Origin: Pseudorhodoferax aquiterrae
Lineage (GTDB): Bacteria > Pseudomonadota > Gammaproteobacteria > Burkholderiales > Burkholderiaceae_C
Length of the DNA: 64,000 nt
NCBI RefSeq assembly: GCF_014652235.1
Contig: NZ_BMYK01000002.1
Span: forward strand, 186,001 to 250,000
Direction: 5' to 3'
Shown: piece after piece, positions 46,973-55,465 of the stretch
How the letters are laid out: each line of letters starts with the position of its first letter
Position numbering within the stretch: the first letter of the stretch is position 1
Program-made: the position numbers and the translations under genes
Notes under the pieces: model-generated
What the model was told of the DNA's origin: nothing
Databases searched by the model: none
Seen by the model: the letters and a program-made list of their open reading frames with translations, nothing else

Positions 46973-48868
46973 ATGACGATGTGGCGCAAGGGCCTGGTGG
47001 CCGTGGCAGTGGCGACGCTGGTGGTGGCCTGTGGCGGTTCCGACGACAACGGCGAGCCGCTGGACCTGACCATCCTGCACATCAACGACCACCATTCCAC
47101 GCTGGACAGCAAGGCCAAGACGCTCAAGCTCTCGGCCGGTGGTGCTGCGGCACAGGACGTGACCGTGGATGCCGGCGGCTTCGCGCGCGTGGCCGCGGCC
47201 ATCGCCGAACTGGCCGCCGTTTCGCCCAACGTGCTCAAGCTGCACGCCGGCGATGCGCAGACCGGCACGCTGTACTTCAACCGCGCCGGCGCCGACGGCG
47301 AGGCCGATGCGGCCATGATGAACACCGTCTGCTTCGACGCGTTCACGCTGGGCAACCACGAGTTCGACAAGGGCGACAGCGGCCTGAAGGCCTTCATCGA
47401 CCGCCTGCACGCCGGCAGTTGCCAGACGCCGGTGCTGAGCGCCAACGTGCAGTTCGGCGCCAACTCGGCGCTGAGCCCGAGCCGCGCCCCGGGCCTGGTG
47501 CGCCCGTCCACCGTGGTCGAGCGCGGCGGCCAGAAGATCGGCATCGTGGGCCTCACGATCGCCGGCAAGACCAAGGCCTCGTCCAGTCCCGATGCCGACA
47601 CCACCTTCGAGGACGAGGCCGTGGCCGCCCAGCGCGAGATCGACAGGCTGCGCTCCCAGGGCATCAACAAGATCATCGTCATGAGCCACATCGGCTACCA
47701 GTACGACCAGGAAGTCATCGCCAGGCTGTCGGGCGTGGACGTGGTCGTGGGCGGCGACTCGCACACGCTGCTGGGCCCGGATGCGCTGCGCACGACCGGC
47801 GTCGGCACACCGGGCGGTGCCTATCCCACGCGCCTGGCCGACAAGGACGGCAAGAACGTCTGCCTGGTCCAGGCCTGGGAGTACGCCCAGGTCGTCGGTG
47901 AGCTCAAGGTCCGCTTCGACGCCAAGGGCGAGGTCACGGCGTGCAACGGCACGCCGCATGTGCTGATCGGCAACGACTACCGCATCGGCACCAGCCTTGC
48001 CGCTCCTGCCGCCACCGATGCCCAGCGCAGCGCCATCGCGGCCAGCGTGGCGGCCACGGGCTTCCTGCGCGTGACCACGCCGCAGGCCGCGGCCGTGGCC
48101 GTGTTGCAGCCCTTCAAGGACAAGGTGGCCGTGTTCAACCAGACCCAGGTGGCCGTGGCGCCCCAGGAACTGTGCTCGCGCCGCGTGCCCGGTGGTCCCG
48201 GCTCGGCCGACTACGGCCGTTCCAGTGCGGCCTGTACCGCCGAAGGCAGCGTGAGCGTGCGCGGCGGCGACATCCAGCAGCTCGTGGCCCAGGCCTACCT
48301 CGAGGTGGCCAACGCCAGGTACGGCGGCGCCGACATCACGCTGCAAAGCGGCGGCGGCGTGCGCGTTCCGCTGCAGGGCACGGTCACGGCAGCCCAGGCG
48401 ATCGCCGTGCTGCCCTTCGGCAACATGCTGTTCCGCCTGGACGTGACGGGCCAGGAGGTCAAGAGCATGCTGGAGGACGGCCTCGAAGCGGTCTACGGCG
48501 CGGGCGGCTCGACCGGCCCCTACCCCTACACGGGCGGCATGCGCTTCGACGTGGATGCCCGCGCCGCCTTCGGCGCGCGCGTGTCCGGCATCGAGGTGCG
48601 CGACAACGCCACGGGCAACTGGGTGGCGCTGGACCTGGCCCGGACCTACAAGCTGTTCGTGCTGAGCTTCAACGCGACCGGGGGCGACGGCTACAAGACC
48701 TTGGCCGCCGTGCCCGCCGCCCGCCGCCTGGACATCGGCGTGCTCGACGCCGACGTGTTCTTCAGCTACATCGAGGGCCTGCCCAAGGACGGCGCAACCG
48801 GCCTGCCCACGCTGGGCCGCCTGCCGCACACGCTGTACAGCACCAAGAGCTTCGTCGGCCTGAACTGA
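46973..48868 (+). CDS. 5'-nucleotidase-family lipoprotein
   Basis: 631 residues. A signal peptide ends at the lipobox VVAC (Cys ~20). The metallophosphatase domain has ILHINDHHS, LKLHAGDAQTGT, TLGNHEFDKG and MSHIGYQYDQEV with VVGGDSHT. The C-terminal 5'-nucleotidase domain has SGGGVRVPLQG, FGNMLFRLDVTGQEVKSML, GGMRFDVD and NATGGDGY. Such enzymes dephosphorylate nucleotides in the periplasm with divalent metals. GGAG lies 9 bases before ATG 46973. Confidence 0.9.
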   Translation: MTMWRKGLVAVAVATLVVACGGSDDNGEPLDLTILHINDHHSTLDSKAKTLKLSAGGAAAQDVTVDAGGFARVAAAIAELAAVSPNVLKLHAGDAQTGTLYFNRAGADGEADAAMMNTVCFDAFTLGNHEFDKGDSGLKAFIDRLHAGSCQTPVLSANVQFGANSALSPSRAPGLVRPSTVVERGGQKIGIVGLTIAGKTKASSSPDADTTFEDEAVAAQREIDRLRSQGINKIIVMSHIGYQYDQEVIARLSGVDVVVGGDSHTLLGPDALRTTGVGTPGGAYPTRLADKDGKNVCLVQAWEYAQVVGELKVRFDAKGEVTACNGTPHVLIGNDYRIGTSLAAPAATDAQRSAIAASVAATGFLRVTTPQAAAVAVLQPFKDKVAVFNQTQVAVAPQELCSRRVPGGPGSADYGRSSAACTAEGSVSVRGGDIQQLVAQAYLEVANARYGGADITLQSGGGVRVPLQGTVTAAQAIAVLPFGNMLFRLDVTGQEVKSMLEDGLEAVYGAGGSTGPYPYTGGMRFDVDARAAFGARVSGIEVRDNATGNWVALDLARTYKLFVLSFNATGGDGYKTLAAVPAARRLDIGVLDADVFFSYIEGLPKDGATGLPTLGRLPHTLYSTKSFVGLN

Positions 48869-49172
48869 CTGTTCTTTGCCATGGAGGTCTGAGGCAGTTG
48901 CTCAGGCCATGCATGTCCCCGAGGCGGCGTTCAATGGGGCGAAGGTTGAGACAGAGCATCTGCAGATGCGCCCCCCGCTGGCAGCGTCCGCCATCGAGGT
49001 CCGGGACAAGCCGCGGGGACTTCCTGTGTCGGCCGCTCTGGCAGTTGCGATGCATGCCAGTTGGCTTTGCGCCCATTGCAGTCGGCCGCTTGGCTCGCGG
49101 CCAACGACAGCTCCGCAACAACGCGGGTTGGTCCTGCCTTTTGCCGGCTTTGCATTCGCAGGCCTCCCGTGC
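48869..49172. other. 304-bp stretch without a recognisable gene
   Basis: I find no good ribosome-binding site, family motif or strong hairpin here. Composition is less regular than the flanks and short frames on both strands do not look protein-like. Together with 56435-56775 it bounds the oxidoreductase islet and may be a relic of its insertion. Confidence 0.5.
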
Positions 49173-50141
49173 TCACGCGCTGCTACTTCGGCGCCCCGAT
49201 CCGGTCAACCCTGGCTTTGTGCCCACGCGCTTCGGTGCCTCGGACTGCATCAAGCCCAAGTCCTTGATCGTCGTGGCCGCGAAGTCAATGAAGGCCGCCA
49301 CCGCACGGGGTAGCTGCCGGCGGCTGTGGTACACGAAGTGCACACCGGTCGCCCCCGATGCGTACTCGGGTAGCACCTCTTGAAGCTGCCCAGCAGCCAC
49401 ATGCGGAGCCGTGAACGCGGACGGAAGCAAGGCAATGCCCAGACCGGCAAGCGCCCCTGCGAGCTGTGCCGACGCGGTGTTGACTTGAAACGGCCCATCC
49501 ACTTCCACTGGGGCCGAAGCCCGCTTCGCGCCCCCCAGTCGCCAGATGGCGCGTGGGCCGCCACGCTGCGGGGACGTGATGCAGTCGTGCGCTTCGAGGT
49601 CGCGGGGGTGTGCGGGCACCCCGCGCGCGGCCAGGTACTTGGGGCTGGCCACCAGCGTTGCGTGGCTTGTGCCGAGCTTGCGGGCGATGAGGGAAGGATC
49701 ACGGTCGCCGCTACGCATGGCGATGTCGATCCCCTCGCCCAGCAGATCTACGCGCGCATCGTTCAGCTCGAACTCCAGCCGTACCCGTGGATGTGCTTGC
49801 GTGAACCGGGCCACCGCATCAGCCGGGAACCAGTTGAAGAAGTCCACGGGTACCGCCACGCGGACACGGCCAGCGATTTCGCCCGCATCGTCCGTCACCT
49901 GGCCGGCGACGCGCAACAGCGCGTCGATCTGGTCGGAGGACTCGGCGAAGAAGTTGCGGCCGGCATCCGTCAGCACCAGGCGCCGGGTCGTGCGCTGCAT
50001 GAGCCGTGTGCCCAATGCCTCTTCCAGTGCCAGCACGTGCCGGCTGGCCGTGCTCGGCGGCATCCCGAGGCGCCGGCCAGCCTCGGCGAAGCTTCCCGCG
50101 CGAACCACATTGACGAAAAGTGCGATGTCGTTCAAATCCAT
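49173..50141 (-). CDS. LysR-family regulator of the oxidoreductase islet
   Basis: A 322-residue regulator of the CrgA/AaeR-like LysR group. HTH: DIALFVNVVRAGSFAEAGRRLGMPPSTASRHV; effector domain from ~residue 90. ATG 50141 is chosen because the family starts with MDLNDIALF. The last ~16 residues run past the usual end and look like read-through into non-coding DNA. It diverges from the DoxX gene, and the duplicated sequence at 50157-50189 lies 16 bp upstream of its start, so autoregulation is likely. Confidence 0.88.
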   Translation of the reverse strand: MDLNDIALFVNVVRAGSFAEAGRRLGMPPSTASRHVLALEEALGTRLMQRTTRRLVLTDAGRNFFAESSDQIDALLRVAGQVTDDAGEIAGRVRVAVPVDFFNWFPADAVARFTQAHPRVRLEFELNDARVDLLGEGIDIAMRSGDRDPSLIARKLGTSHATLVASPKYLAARGVPAHPRDLEAHDCITSPQRGGPRAIWRLGGAKRASAPVEVDGPFQVNTASAQLAGALAGLGIALLPSAFTAPHVAAGQLQEVLPEYASGATGVHFVYHSRRQLPRAVAAFIDFAATTIKDLGLMQSEAPKRVGTKPGLTGSGRRSSSA

Positions 50142-50156
50142 GTCATTACCACCAAG

Positions 50157-50189
50157 GATGCACGAGTGCATCTCATTCTGTCATCTTTA
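50157..50189. promoter_or_regulatory. Repeated 33-nt operator-like sequence, copy 1
   Basis: It starts with GATGCACGAGTGCATC, an imperfect palindrome of arms ATGCAC and GTGCAT, and ends CATCTTTA. Copy 2 at 50830-50862 is identical at 29 of 33 positions. It sits between the divergent LysR and DoxX genes. The likely ligand is the LysR protein. Confidence 0.65.
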
Positions 50190-50287
50190 CAGCAAATAGG
50201 GCGGTTCGTACATTGCCCTTCGACGGTGCGAACCGCCATCGGATCGAAGGCGATCCACCCCTTAACTTTCTTCTCAGGAGCTGAACC

Positions 50288-50719
50288 ATGAACATGTCTT
50301 CCACCGACTTTCAGGGCGCCGTGGCGCTCGCCGGCCGCGTCCTTCTTGCTGCCATCTTTTTCATCAGTGGCCTGAGCAAGATCGCCGATCCTGCTGCGAC
50401 CATCAACTACCTGCAGGCCGTGGGCATGCCGATGCCGGTCCTGGCGTATGGGCTCACCGTGCTGCTCGAAGTCGTGGGCGGCCTCTTCCTGTTCCTGGGC
50501 TACCGGGTGCGTCCCGCAGCCGTGGCGTTGGCGGTGTTCAGCGTGGTGGCCGCAGCCCTCTTTCACAACCAGCTCGGCGACCAGAACCAGTTCGCCCACT
50601 TCCTCAAGAACGTCTCGATGTCCGGCGGCTTGCTGTTGATGGCGGCCTTGGGCGCCGGCTCGCTGAGCTTCGACAGCCGGCGCGAGACGGCCAGTGCGCC
50701 GGCGCATCGGATCGCCTGA
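50288..50719 (+). CDS. DoxX-family membrane protein
   Basis: 143 residues with four hydrophobic segments: GRVLLAAIFFISGLSKIADP, then MPVLAYGLTVLLEVVGGLFLFLGY, AVALAVFSVVAAALFHN and SGGLLLMAALGAG. This is the DoxX pattern. Relatives occur in redox and thiosulfate-related complexes, but the biochemical role is usually unknown. The ATG follows CAGGAG. It is monocistronic, as a terminator follows at 50740. Confidence 0.88.
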   Translation: MNMSSTDFQGAVALAGRVLLAAIFFISGLSKIADPAATINYLQAVGMPMPVLAYGLTVLLEVVGGLFLFLGYRVRPAAVALAVFSVVAAALFHNQLGDQNQFAHFLKNVSMSGGLLLMAALGAGSLSFDSRRETASAPAHRIA

Positions 50720-50739
50720 ACACCCTCCATCCCCCGCAC

Positions 50740-50769
50740 AAGGGCCGGCGCGTGAGCGCCGGCCCTTTT
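50740..50769 (+). terminator. Intrinsic terminator after the DoxX gene
   Basis: AAGGGCCGGCGC (50740-50751) pairs with GCGCCGGCCCTT around GTGA and is followed by TT. The strong stem separates DoxX from the second islet operon. Confidence 0.88.
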
Positions 50770-50829
50770 CGCTTTTGCGCTTGCTGGAGCTGGGGAAGGC
50801 TTCAACAACACCCGTTCATTACACACACA

Positions 50830-50862
50830 GATGCACGAGTGCATCCCACCCTGCCATCTTTA
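50830..50862. promoter_or_regulatory. Repeated 33-nt operator-like sequence, copy 2
   Basis: It is 29/33 identical to 50157-50189, with the palindromic part unchanged and all differences being T/C in the right half. It lies 76 bp before the FMN reductase ATG. It suggests that the reductase-to-OYE operon is in the same regulon as DoxX and LysR. Confidence 0.65.
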
Positions 50863-50937
50863 TCAATTCTCTTTGGATTTCTAAAGTTGATTCCAACGGT
50901 GCACATCCGCACCGTCATCCACCCCCAAGGAGCCACC

Positions 50938-51525
50938 ATGACCACCGTTTCCATCATCGTCGGCAGCACCCGCGATGGCCGCTTTTCCGACGCACCCGCA
51001 CGCTGGATCAAGAACCACCTGGACCAGCGCCCTGGCCTGACCGCACGCGTCCTGGACCTGCGCGACTACGAGCTTCCGTTCTTCGACAGCGCCGTGCTGC
51101 CCGGCATCCCTGGCCGGCCTGCCTACGAGAACGAAGCCGTGCGCCGCTGGACCGAGCAGATCGCCACGTCCGATGCCTTCGTGGTAGCGACGGCCGAATA
51201 CAACTACGGCCCCCCTGCGGTCCTCAAGAACGCCCTGGATTGGGTCTACCCCGAGTGGCACCGCAAGCCCATCAGCTTCGTGAGCTGGGGCAGCGTCGGC
51301 GGCGCACGTGCTGTGCAGCAGCTCCGCGAGATTTCCATCGAGCTGCAGATGGCCCCGATCCGCAACGCCGTGCACATCCCGGTCGGCGCGATCTACGCCC
51401 ACTTCCAAGGCAAGACCGACGATATCGAGGCCGCGCTGAAAGCGCAGGACGACCAGGCCGGCCGCATGGTCGATGACCTCCTTTGGTGGTCCAACGCCCT
51501 CAAGACCGCACGCACCGCCGCTTGA
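50938..51525 (+). CDS. NADPH-dependent FMN reductase
   Basis: 195 residues, flavodoxin-like fold. It shows SIIVGSTRDGRFSD at the phosphate loop, TAEYNYGPPAVLKNALDWVYPEW and SWGSVGGARAVQQLRE. Members reduce FMN, quinones or azo dyes with NAD(P)H. It starts after AAGGAG and is the first gene of the five-gene operon (FMN reductase, pirin, nitroreductase, F420-reductase-like, OYE). Confidence 0.9.
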   Translation: MTTVSIIVGSTRDGRFSDAPARWIKNHLDQRPGLTARVLDLRDYELPFFDSAVLPGIPGRPAYENEAVRRWTEQIATSDAFVVATAEYNYGPPAVLKNALDWVYPEWHRKPISFVSWGSVGGARAVQQLREISIELQMAPIRNAVHIPVGAIYAHFQGKTDDIEAALKAQDDQAGRMVDDLLWWSNALKTARTAA

Positions 51526-51540
51526 CCCAAGGAGACCGAC

Positions 51541-52404
51541 ATGTCTGTTGTTGCTGAAAACGTCGCTGTCCAACAGCGCCAGATCGCCCGCCGCACCCAT
51601 GGTCGCCGCAATGGTCCGGCGGTCCGCCTGATGAGCCCGTCCGACCTGGGGCAGCTCCTCAAGCCGTTCGTGTTCCTGGACTTCTTTGACATGCAGGGGC
51701 CGCCCTTCGTGGGCGCGCTGCACCCCCATTCGGGCATCGCCACGCTGTCCTACCTGATCGACGGCCGCATGGACCTGATCGACCCGGAGGGCAACACGGT
51801 GGTCATGCCTGGCGGTGGCGTGGAGTGGATGCAGGCCGGGCGCGGCATGTGGCACGGCGGCAGCGTCGGCGACGAGAAGCAAGGGCGCGTGCGCGGCTTT
51901 CAGCTCTGGGTCGCCCTGCCGCCCGAGCTGGAACTTGGCCCGACCGCCTCGGCCTTCCAGTCGACCGAGGACATCGTCAGCACGGGTCCGGCGCGCGTTC
52001 TGCTGGGCAGCTACGAGGGCGTCACGAGCGCCATCCAGGCCCCCTCGCCGATGAACTTCCTCGCGGTCAAGCTCCAGGCCGGTGAGCGCTGGACGTACAC
52101 GCCACCGCGCACGCACACGGTGCTATGGGCGTCCCCGGTGGAGGGCGGCTTGCTGGCCGATGGCCACCGCCTGCAGCCGGAGGAACTGGTTGCCTTCGAG
52201 CAGTCGAACGCGCCCGTCGAATTCGAGGCGCTGACGGACACGCAATTCATCCTGGGCTCGGGCGTCCCGCACCCGCACGACCTGGCACTGGGCTACTACT
52301 CCGTCCACACGTCGCCGGCGGCGCTGGAAGTGGGCGAGGCCCACATCCAGACGATCGGCAAGCGCCTGGTCGTCGAGGGGCGGCTCAACCCCCGCTATCT
52401 CTGA
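51541..52404 (+). CDS. Pirin-family protein
   Basis: 287 residues, bicupin. The metal-binding core is HPHSGIATLSYLIDG, with GGVEWMQAGRGMWHG and LWVALPPELE following. Some pirins are quercetin dioxygenases and others regulators. The ATG follows AAGGAGACC. Pirin genes often sit with quinone and electrophile-response genes, as here. Confidence 0.9.
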   Translation: MSVVAENVAVQQRQIARRTHGRRNGPAVRLMSPSDLGQLLKPFVFLDFFDMQGPPFVGALHPHSGIATLSYLIDGRMDLIDPEGNTVVMPGGGVEWMQAGRGMWHGGSVGDEKQGRVRGFQLWVALPPELELGPTASAFQSTEDIVSTGPARVLLGSYEGVTSAIQAPSPMNFLAVKLQAGERWTYTPPRTHTVLWASPVEGGLLADGHRLQPEELVAFEQSNAPVEFEALTDTQFILGSGVPHPHDLALGYYSVHTSPAALEVGEAHIQTIGKRLVVEGRLNPRYL

Positions 52405-52417
52405 GCGCGACAGCAAC

Positions 52418-53020
52418 ATGGCCATTCGTCAACCTCTCCCCCAAGCCGCCCTGGCCCAACTGTTCACCGATGCGCGGTCGCACCACCATTGGAGCGACAA
52501 GCCGGTATCGGATGACGACCTGCGCGCCCTCTACGAGCTGGTCAAGTGGGGGCCTACCAGCGGCAACCTGCAGCCGGCGCGCATCGTGTTCGTGCGGTCG
52601 GAAGAAGGCCGGCGCAAGCTCTTTCCCGCGTTGGAGGGGATGGGCAGCAACCCCGAGCAGGTCAGGGCGGCGCCAGTGACCGCCATCGTTGCCCAGAATG
52701 CCAAGTTCTACGACGAAGCGCCCCGGCTGTTTCCACGCACGAACTTCAAACCGGTGTTCGAGGCCGACCCTTCGTTCGCCGAGTCCATCGCCTTTCGCAG
52801 CAGCTCGCTCACCGGGGCCTACCTCGTGCTGGCAGCGCGGGGCCTGGGCCTGGATGTCTGCCCCATGTCGGGCTTCCACAACGCGATCCTGGACGCGGCC
52901 TTCTTCAAAGGCACGTCGTGGAAAGCGAACTTCATTTGCACCATCGGCTACGGCGACGACGCAAGGCTCTATCCGCGCGACCCGCGGCTGAGCTTCGACG
53001 AAGCCTGCCGGCTTACGTGA
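52418..53020 (+). CDS. Nitroreductase-family protein (RutE/HadB-like)
   Basis: 200 residues. An FMN-binding start LFTDARSHHHWSDKPVSDDDL, then ELVKWGPTSGNLQPARIVFV, GAYLVLAARGLGLDVCPMSGF and FICTIGYGD. Family members reduce nitroaromatics, quinones or malonic semialdehyde with NAD(P)H. Short spacing (13 bp) after the pirin gene shows co-transcription. The substrate is not clear. Confidence 0.87.
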   Translation: MAIRQPLPQAALAQLFTDARSHHHWSDKPVSDDDLRALYELVKWGPTSGNLQPARIVFVRSEEGRRKLFPALEGMGSNPEQVRAAPVTAIVAQNAKFYDEAPRLFPRTNFKPVFEADPSFAESIAFRSSSLTGAYLVLAARGLGLDVCPMSGFHNAILDAAFFKGTSWKANFICTIGYGDDARLYPRDPRLSFDEACRLT

Positions 53021-53046
53021 TCGACCCCATCGGAAAGAACAGGACC

Positions 53047-53658
53047 ATGACCAGCATCGGCATCATCGGCGCAGGGCAGATCGGCGGCGCCATCGCCCAG
53101 CAACTCGCACGCCTGAACATCGAGGCGACCATTTCCAACAGCCAGGGGCCGCACAGCCTGCGTGAGCTTGTGGCGCAGCTCGGCCCATCGATCACGGCGG
53201 GCACGCGCGAAGAGGCGGCCGCCAAAGACATCGTGTTCGTGGCGGTGCCCTGGCTCAAGCTGCCCCAGGCGCTGGCCGGCCTGCCGGACTTCGGTGGCCG
53301 CATCGTGGTGGACACGAACAACCCTCTGCAGAAGCAGCCGCTGCCGCCCATCGACATCTGCGACAGCGCCTCGACGGCGCTGGTGGCCGAGATGGTGCCG
53401 GGTGCGCGCGTGGTGAAGGCGTTCAACCATCACGCGTTCTGGAACCTGGCAGCAGACCCGACGAAGGAAGGCGGCCAGCGCATCCTGTTCTACGCGGGCG
53501 ACGATGCGTGGGCCAAGGCCGAGATCGCGGCGTTGATCGAACGCCTGGGATTCTTCGGCGTGGACATGGGCGACATCGAGAAGGGCAGTCGCCTGTTCCA
53601 GCCACCGGGTGGCCCGCTCGCCGGGCCGAACCTCGTGAAGATGGAACTGCGCGCATGA
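53047..53658 (+). CDS. F420-dependent NADP reductase-like protein
   Basis: 203 residues with an N-terminal NADP-binding GIIGAGQIGGAIAQQL and a C-terminal fold of the F420-reductase-like (NpcB/NADP oxidoreductase coenzyme F420-dependent) group, with VKAFNHHAFWNL. Bacteria of this group lack F420; such proteins use NAD(P)H for unknown carbonyl compounds. The stop overlaps the OYE start. Confidence 0.83.
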   Translation: MTSIGIIGAGQIGGAIAQQLARLNIEATISNSQGPHSLRELVAQLGPSITAGTREEAAAKDIVFVAVPWLKLPQALAGLPDFGGRIVVDTNNPLQKQPLPPIDICDSASTALVAEMVPGARVVKAFNHHAFWNLAADPTKEGGQRILFYAGDDAWAKAEIAALIERLGFFGVDMGDIEKGSRLFQPPGGPLAGPNLVKMELRA

Positions 53659-54728
53659 AGGCGCTGCTCACCCCTTTGACGCTGGGCCGGGTTCAGCTTC
53701 AAAACCGGATCGTGATGGCACCGATGACCCGTGCACGTGCCAACACAGACGGCACGCCGGGCAAGCTGGCGGCCGAATACTACGGACAGCGCGCAAGCGT
53801 CGGCCTGGTCATCACCGAAGGCACGCAGCCATCGGATGATGGGCAGGGCTATCCGGCCACGCCCGGCATCTACATCGATGCGCATGTCGCCGGCTGGCAG
53901 GAGGTCACTGCGGCCATCCATGCCGGGGGCGCCCGCGTGTTCTTCCAGCTCATGCATGCGGGCCGGATGTCCCACCCGGACAACACGCCCCACCACCGCC
54001 AGGGCGTAGCGCCGTCAGCGGTCGCGCCCGGCGAGCAGATCTTCACGCTGGCAGGCATGCAGGACATTCCGATGCCGCGCGCTCTTCTGACCGAGGAGAT
54101 TCCCGCGACCATCAACGAGTACCGCCACGCGGCTCGGCGGGCCGTCGATGCCGGCGGTGACGGTGTGGAAATCCATGGCGTGGCCTACCTGATCCACCAG
54201 TTTCTGGCTTTGAGCGCGAACAGGCGGACCGACCGGTACGGCGGCGCACTGCAGCACCGTGCGCGCTTCGCCATCGAGGTCGCGCAAGCTATCGTCGCCG
54301 AGATCGGCGCCGACCGCACGGGCATCCGGCTTTCCCCTGGCTTCACCGGCATGGGCCTGCACCATGGCGACGAAGGCCCGGACCTCTACAGGTATTTCGT
54401 GGGCGAACTCGACAAGCTCGGCCTGGCCTACCTGCACATCGTGCACTACGGCGACGAAGCGCTGCTGTCGGATTTGCGCAAGCTCTGGCACCAGGCACTG
54501 ATCCTGAACCGGCCAGAGCGAGCACGCGAAGACTTCGGCAAGGACGTGGCCTCGGGCCTGGCTGATCTGGAGTCCTATGGTCAGATGACCTTGGCCAACC
54601 CCGACTTCATCGCACGCTTGAAGGCAGGCGCACCGCTGAACACCGCAGACCGAGCCACCTACTTCGGCAGCAGCCCCGAGGGCTACGCCGTGGGGTACAC
54701 GGACTATCCGGCACTGCACCGTTCCTGA
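53655..54728 (+). CDS. Old Yellow Enzyme-family alkene reductase, altered active site
   Basis: 357 residues, FMN beta-barrel ene-reductase of the NemA group. It shows NRIVMAPMTRARA, FFQLMHAGRMSHP and RRTDRYGGAL. Normal members have His-x-x-His/Asn followed by GYL near residue 180; here EIHGVAYLIHQF has one residue fewer and lacks the second ligand, keeping His and Tyr. The R of the usual FGR phosphate region is also Q (YGQMTLANPD). Binding of carbonyl substrates may differ. It ends the operon, before a symmetric hairpin. Confidence 0.86.
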   Translation: MKALLTPLTLGRVQLQNRIVMAPMTRARANTDGTPGKLAAEYYGQRASVGLVITEGTQPSDDGQGYPATPGIYIDAHVAGWQEVTAAIHAGGARVFFQLMHAGRMSHPDNTPHHRQGVAPSAVAPGEQIFTLAGMQDIPMPRALLTEEIPATINEYRHAARRAVDAGGDGVEIHGVAYLIHQFLALSANRRTDRYGGALQHRARFAIEVAQAIVAEIGADRTGIRLSPGFTGMGLHHGDEGPDLYRYFVGELDKLGLAYLHIVHYGDEALLSDLRKLWHQALILNRPERAREDFGKDVASGLADLESYGQMTLANPDFIARLKAGAPLNTADRATYFGSSPEGYAVGYTDYPALHRS

Positions 54729-54772
54729 GAGCGCCTTGGCGGCCATGGCAGCCGCTGTAGGCCCTGGCCCTG

Positions 54773-54803
54773 CCCCCACTGGCCATCTGCTGGCCAGTGG
54801 GGG
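54773..54803. terminator. Bidirectional hairpin between OYE and AhpD-like genes
   Basis: CCCCCACTGGCC (54773-54784) pairs perfectly with GGCCAGTGGGGG (54792-54803) around a 7-nt loop, with further GCCC/GGGC pairing outside. It lies between convergent genes (45 and 17 bp from their stops). No T-run follows. Confidence 0.75.
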
Positions 54804-54819
54804 CTGGGCCTGCACTGCG

Positions 54820-55356
54820 TCATTGCACGGCCGGGAAATCGATCACCGTGTCATTGACCCGGTTCACCAGGTTGGTGAAGGTGATGGCAGCGATGGCCAA
54901 TGCGATTTCGATCAACTGGCGTTCCGAATAGCCGGCGGCCTGCACAGCCTGCACATCGGCAGCGGGGACCGTGCCCTGCGTGGACACCAGCGTCCGCACG
55001 TAGTGCAGCAGCGCATCCAGCTTGTCCTGGCCGGTGTCGCCGCCGGTGCGGATCTGGCGCAGCGCATCGGGCGCGAGACCGGCCATCTTGCCCATGAGAG
55101 AGTGAGCCGCGACGCAGTAGTCGCACCCTGCGTGGGCGCTCACGGCCAGCTTGATGGTCTCGACTTCGCTGCGCGACAGCGAGGTCTTGCCCAGTGCCTG
55201 GTCCAGCGCGAGGATCGCTGCAAGGCTTTCCGGGCTGTGGGTGCCAACGGTGGCGTAGGCGTTCGGCACCTTGCCGACAGCCTTGGTGATGCCGGCGAAC
55301 AGCGTGGCGGCGAGACCTTCGGCCTGGGCGGGATGGATGGCAGAGAGACGAGACAT
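54820..55356 (-). CDS. AhpD-like/carboxymuconolactone decarboxylase-family protein
   Basis: 178 residues with the thiol motif HAGCDYCVAAHSLMG (CxxC) and helical surroundings ALDQALGKTSLSRSEVETIKLAVSAH. The CxxC form marks the AhpD/alkylhydroperoxidase group, which cycles peroxidase or redox equivalents. ATG 55356 is six bases after AAGGAA; the ATG 55362 is too close. It is divergent from the AraC gene. Confidence 0.87.
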   Translation of the reverse strand: MSRLSAIHPAQAEGLAATLFAGITKAVGKVPNAYATVGTHSPESLAAILALDQALGKTSLSRSEVETIKLAVSAHAGCDYCVAAHSLMGKMAGLAPDALRQIRTGGDTGQDKLDALLHYVRTLVSTQGTVPAADVQAVQAAGYSERQLIEIALAIAAITFTNLVNRVNDTVIDFPAVQ

Positions 55357-55375
55357 GGTCATTTCCTTGGTTGTT

Positions 55376-55393
55376 CAGACCGGTGTTGGTCTG
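55376..55393. promoter_or_regulatory. Dyad in the AhpD/AraC divergent promoter
   Basis: CAGACC (55376-55381) and GGTCTG (55388-55393) are separated by 6 nt, 20 bp before the AhpD-like ATG. It may be an AraC or autoregulatory site. Confidence 0.4.
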
Positions 55394-55465
55394 GAAGCAA
55401 GTTTGAACCTGTTGCTTGATATCATGAATGCCATCTAGTGCCACATTCATGCTCAGTCGTATCAA

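Noticed and set aside
48869-49172. Short frames as a possible small gene
   Set aside because: No ribosome-binding site, no family features, and frames exist equally on both strands.
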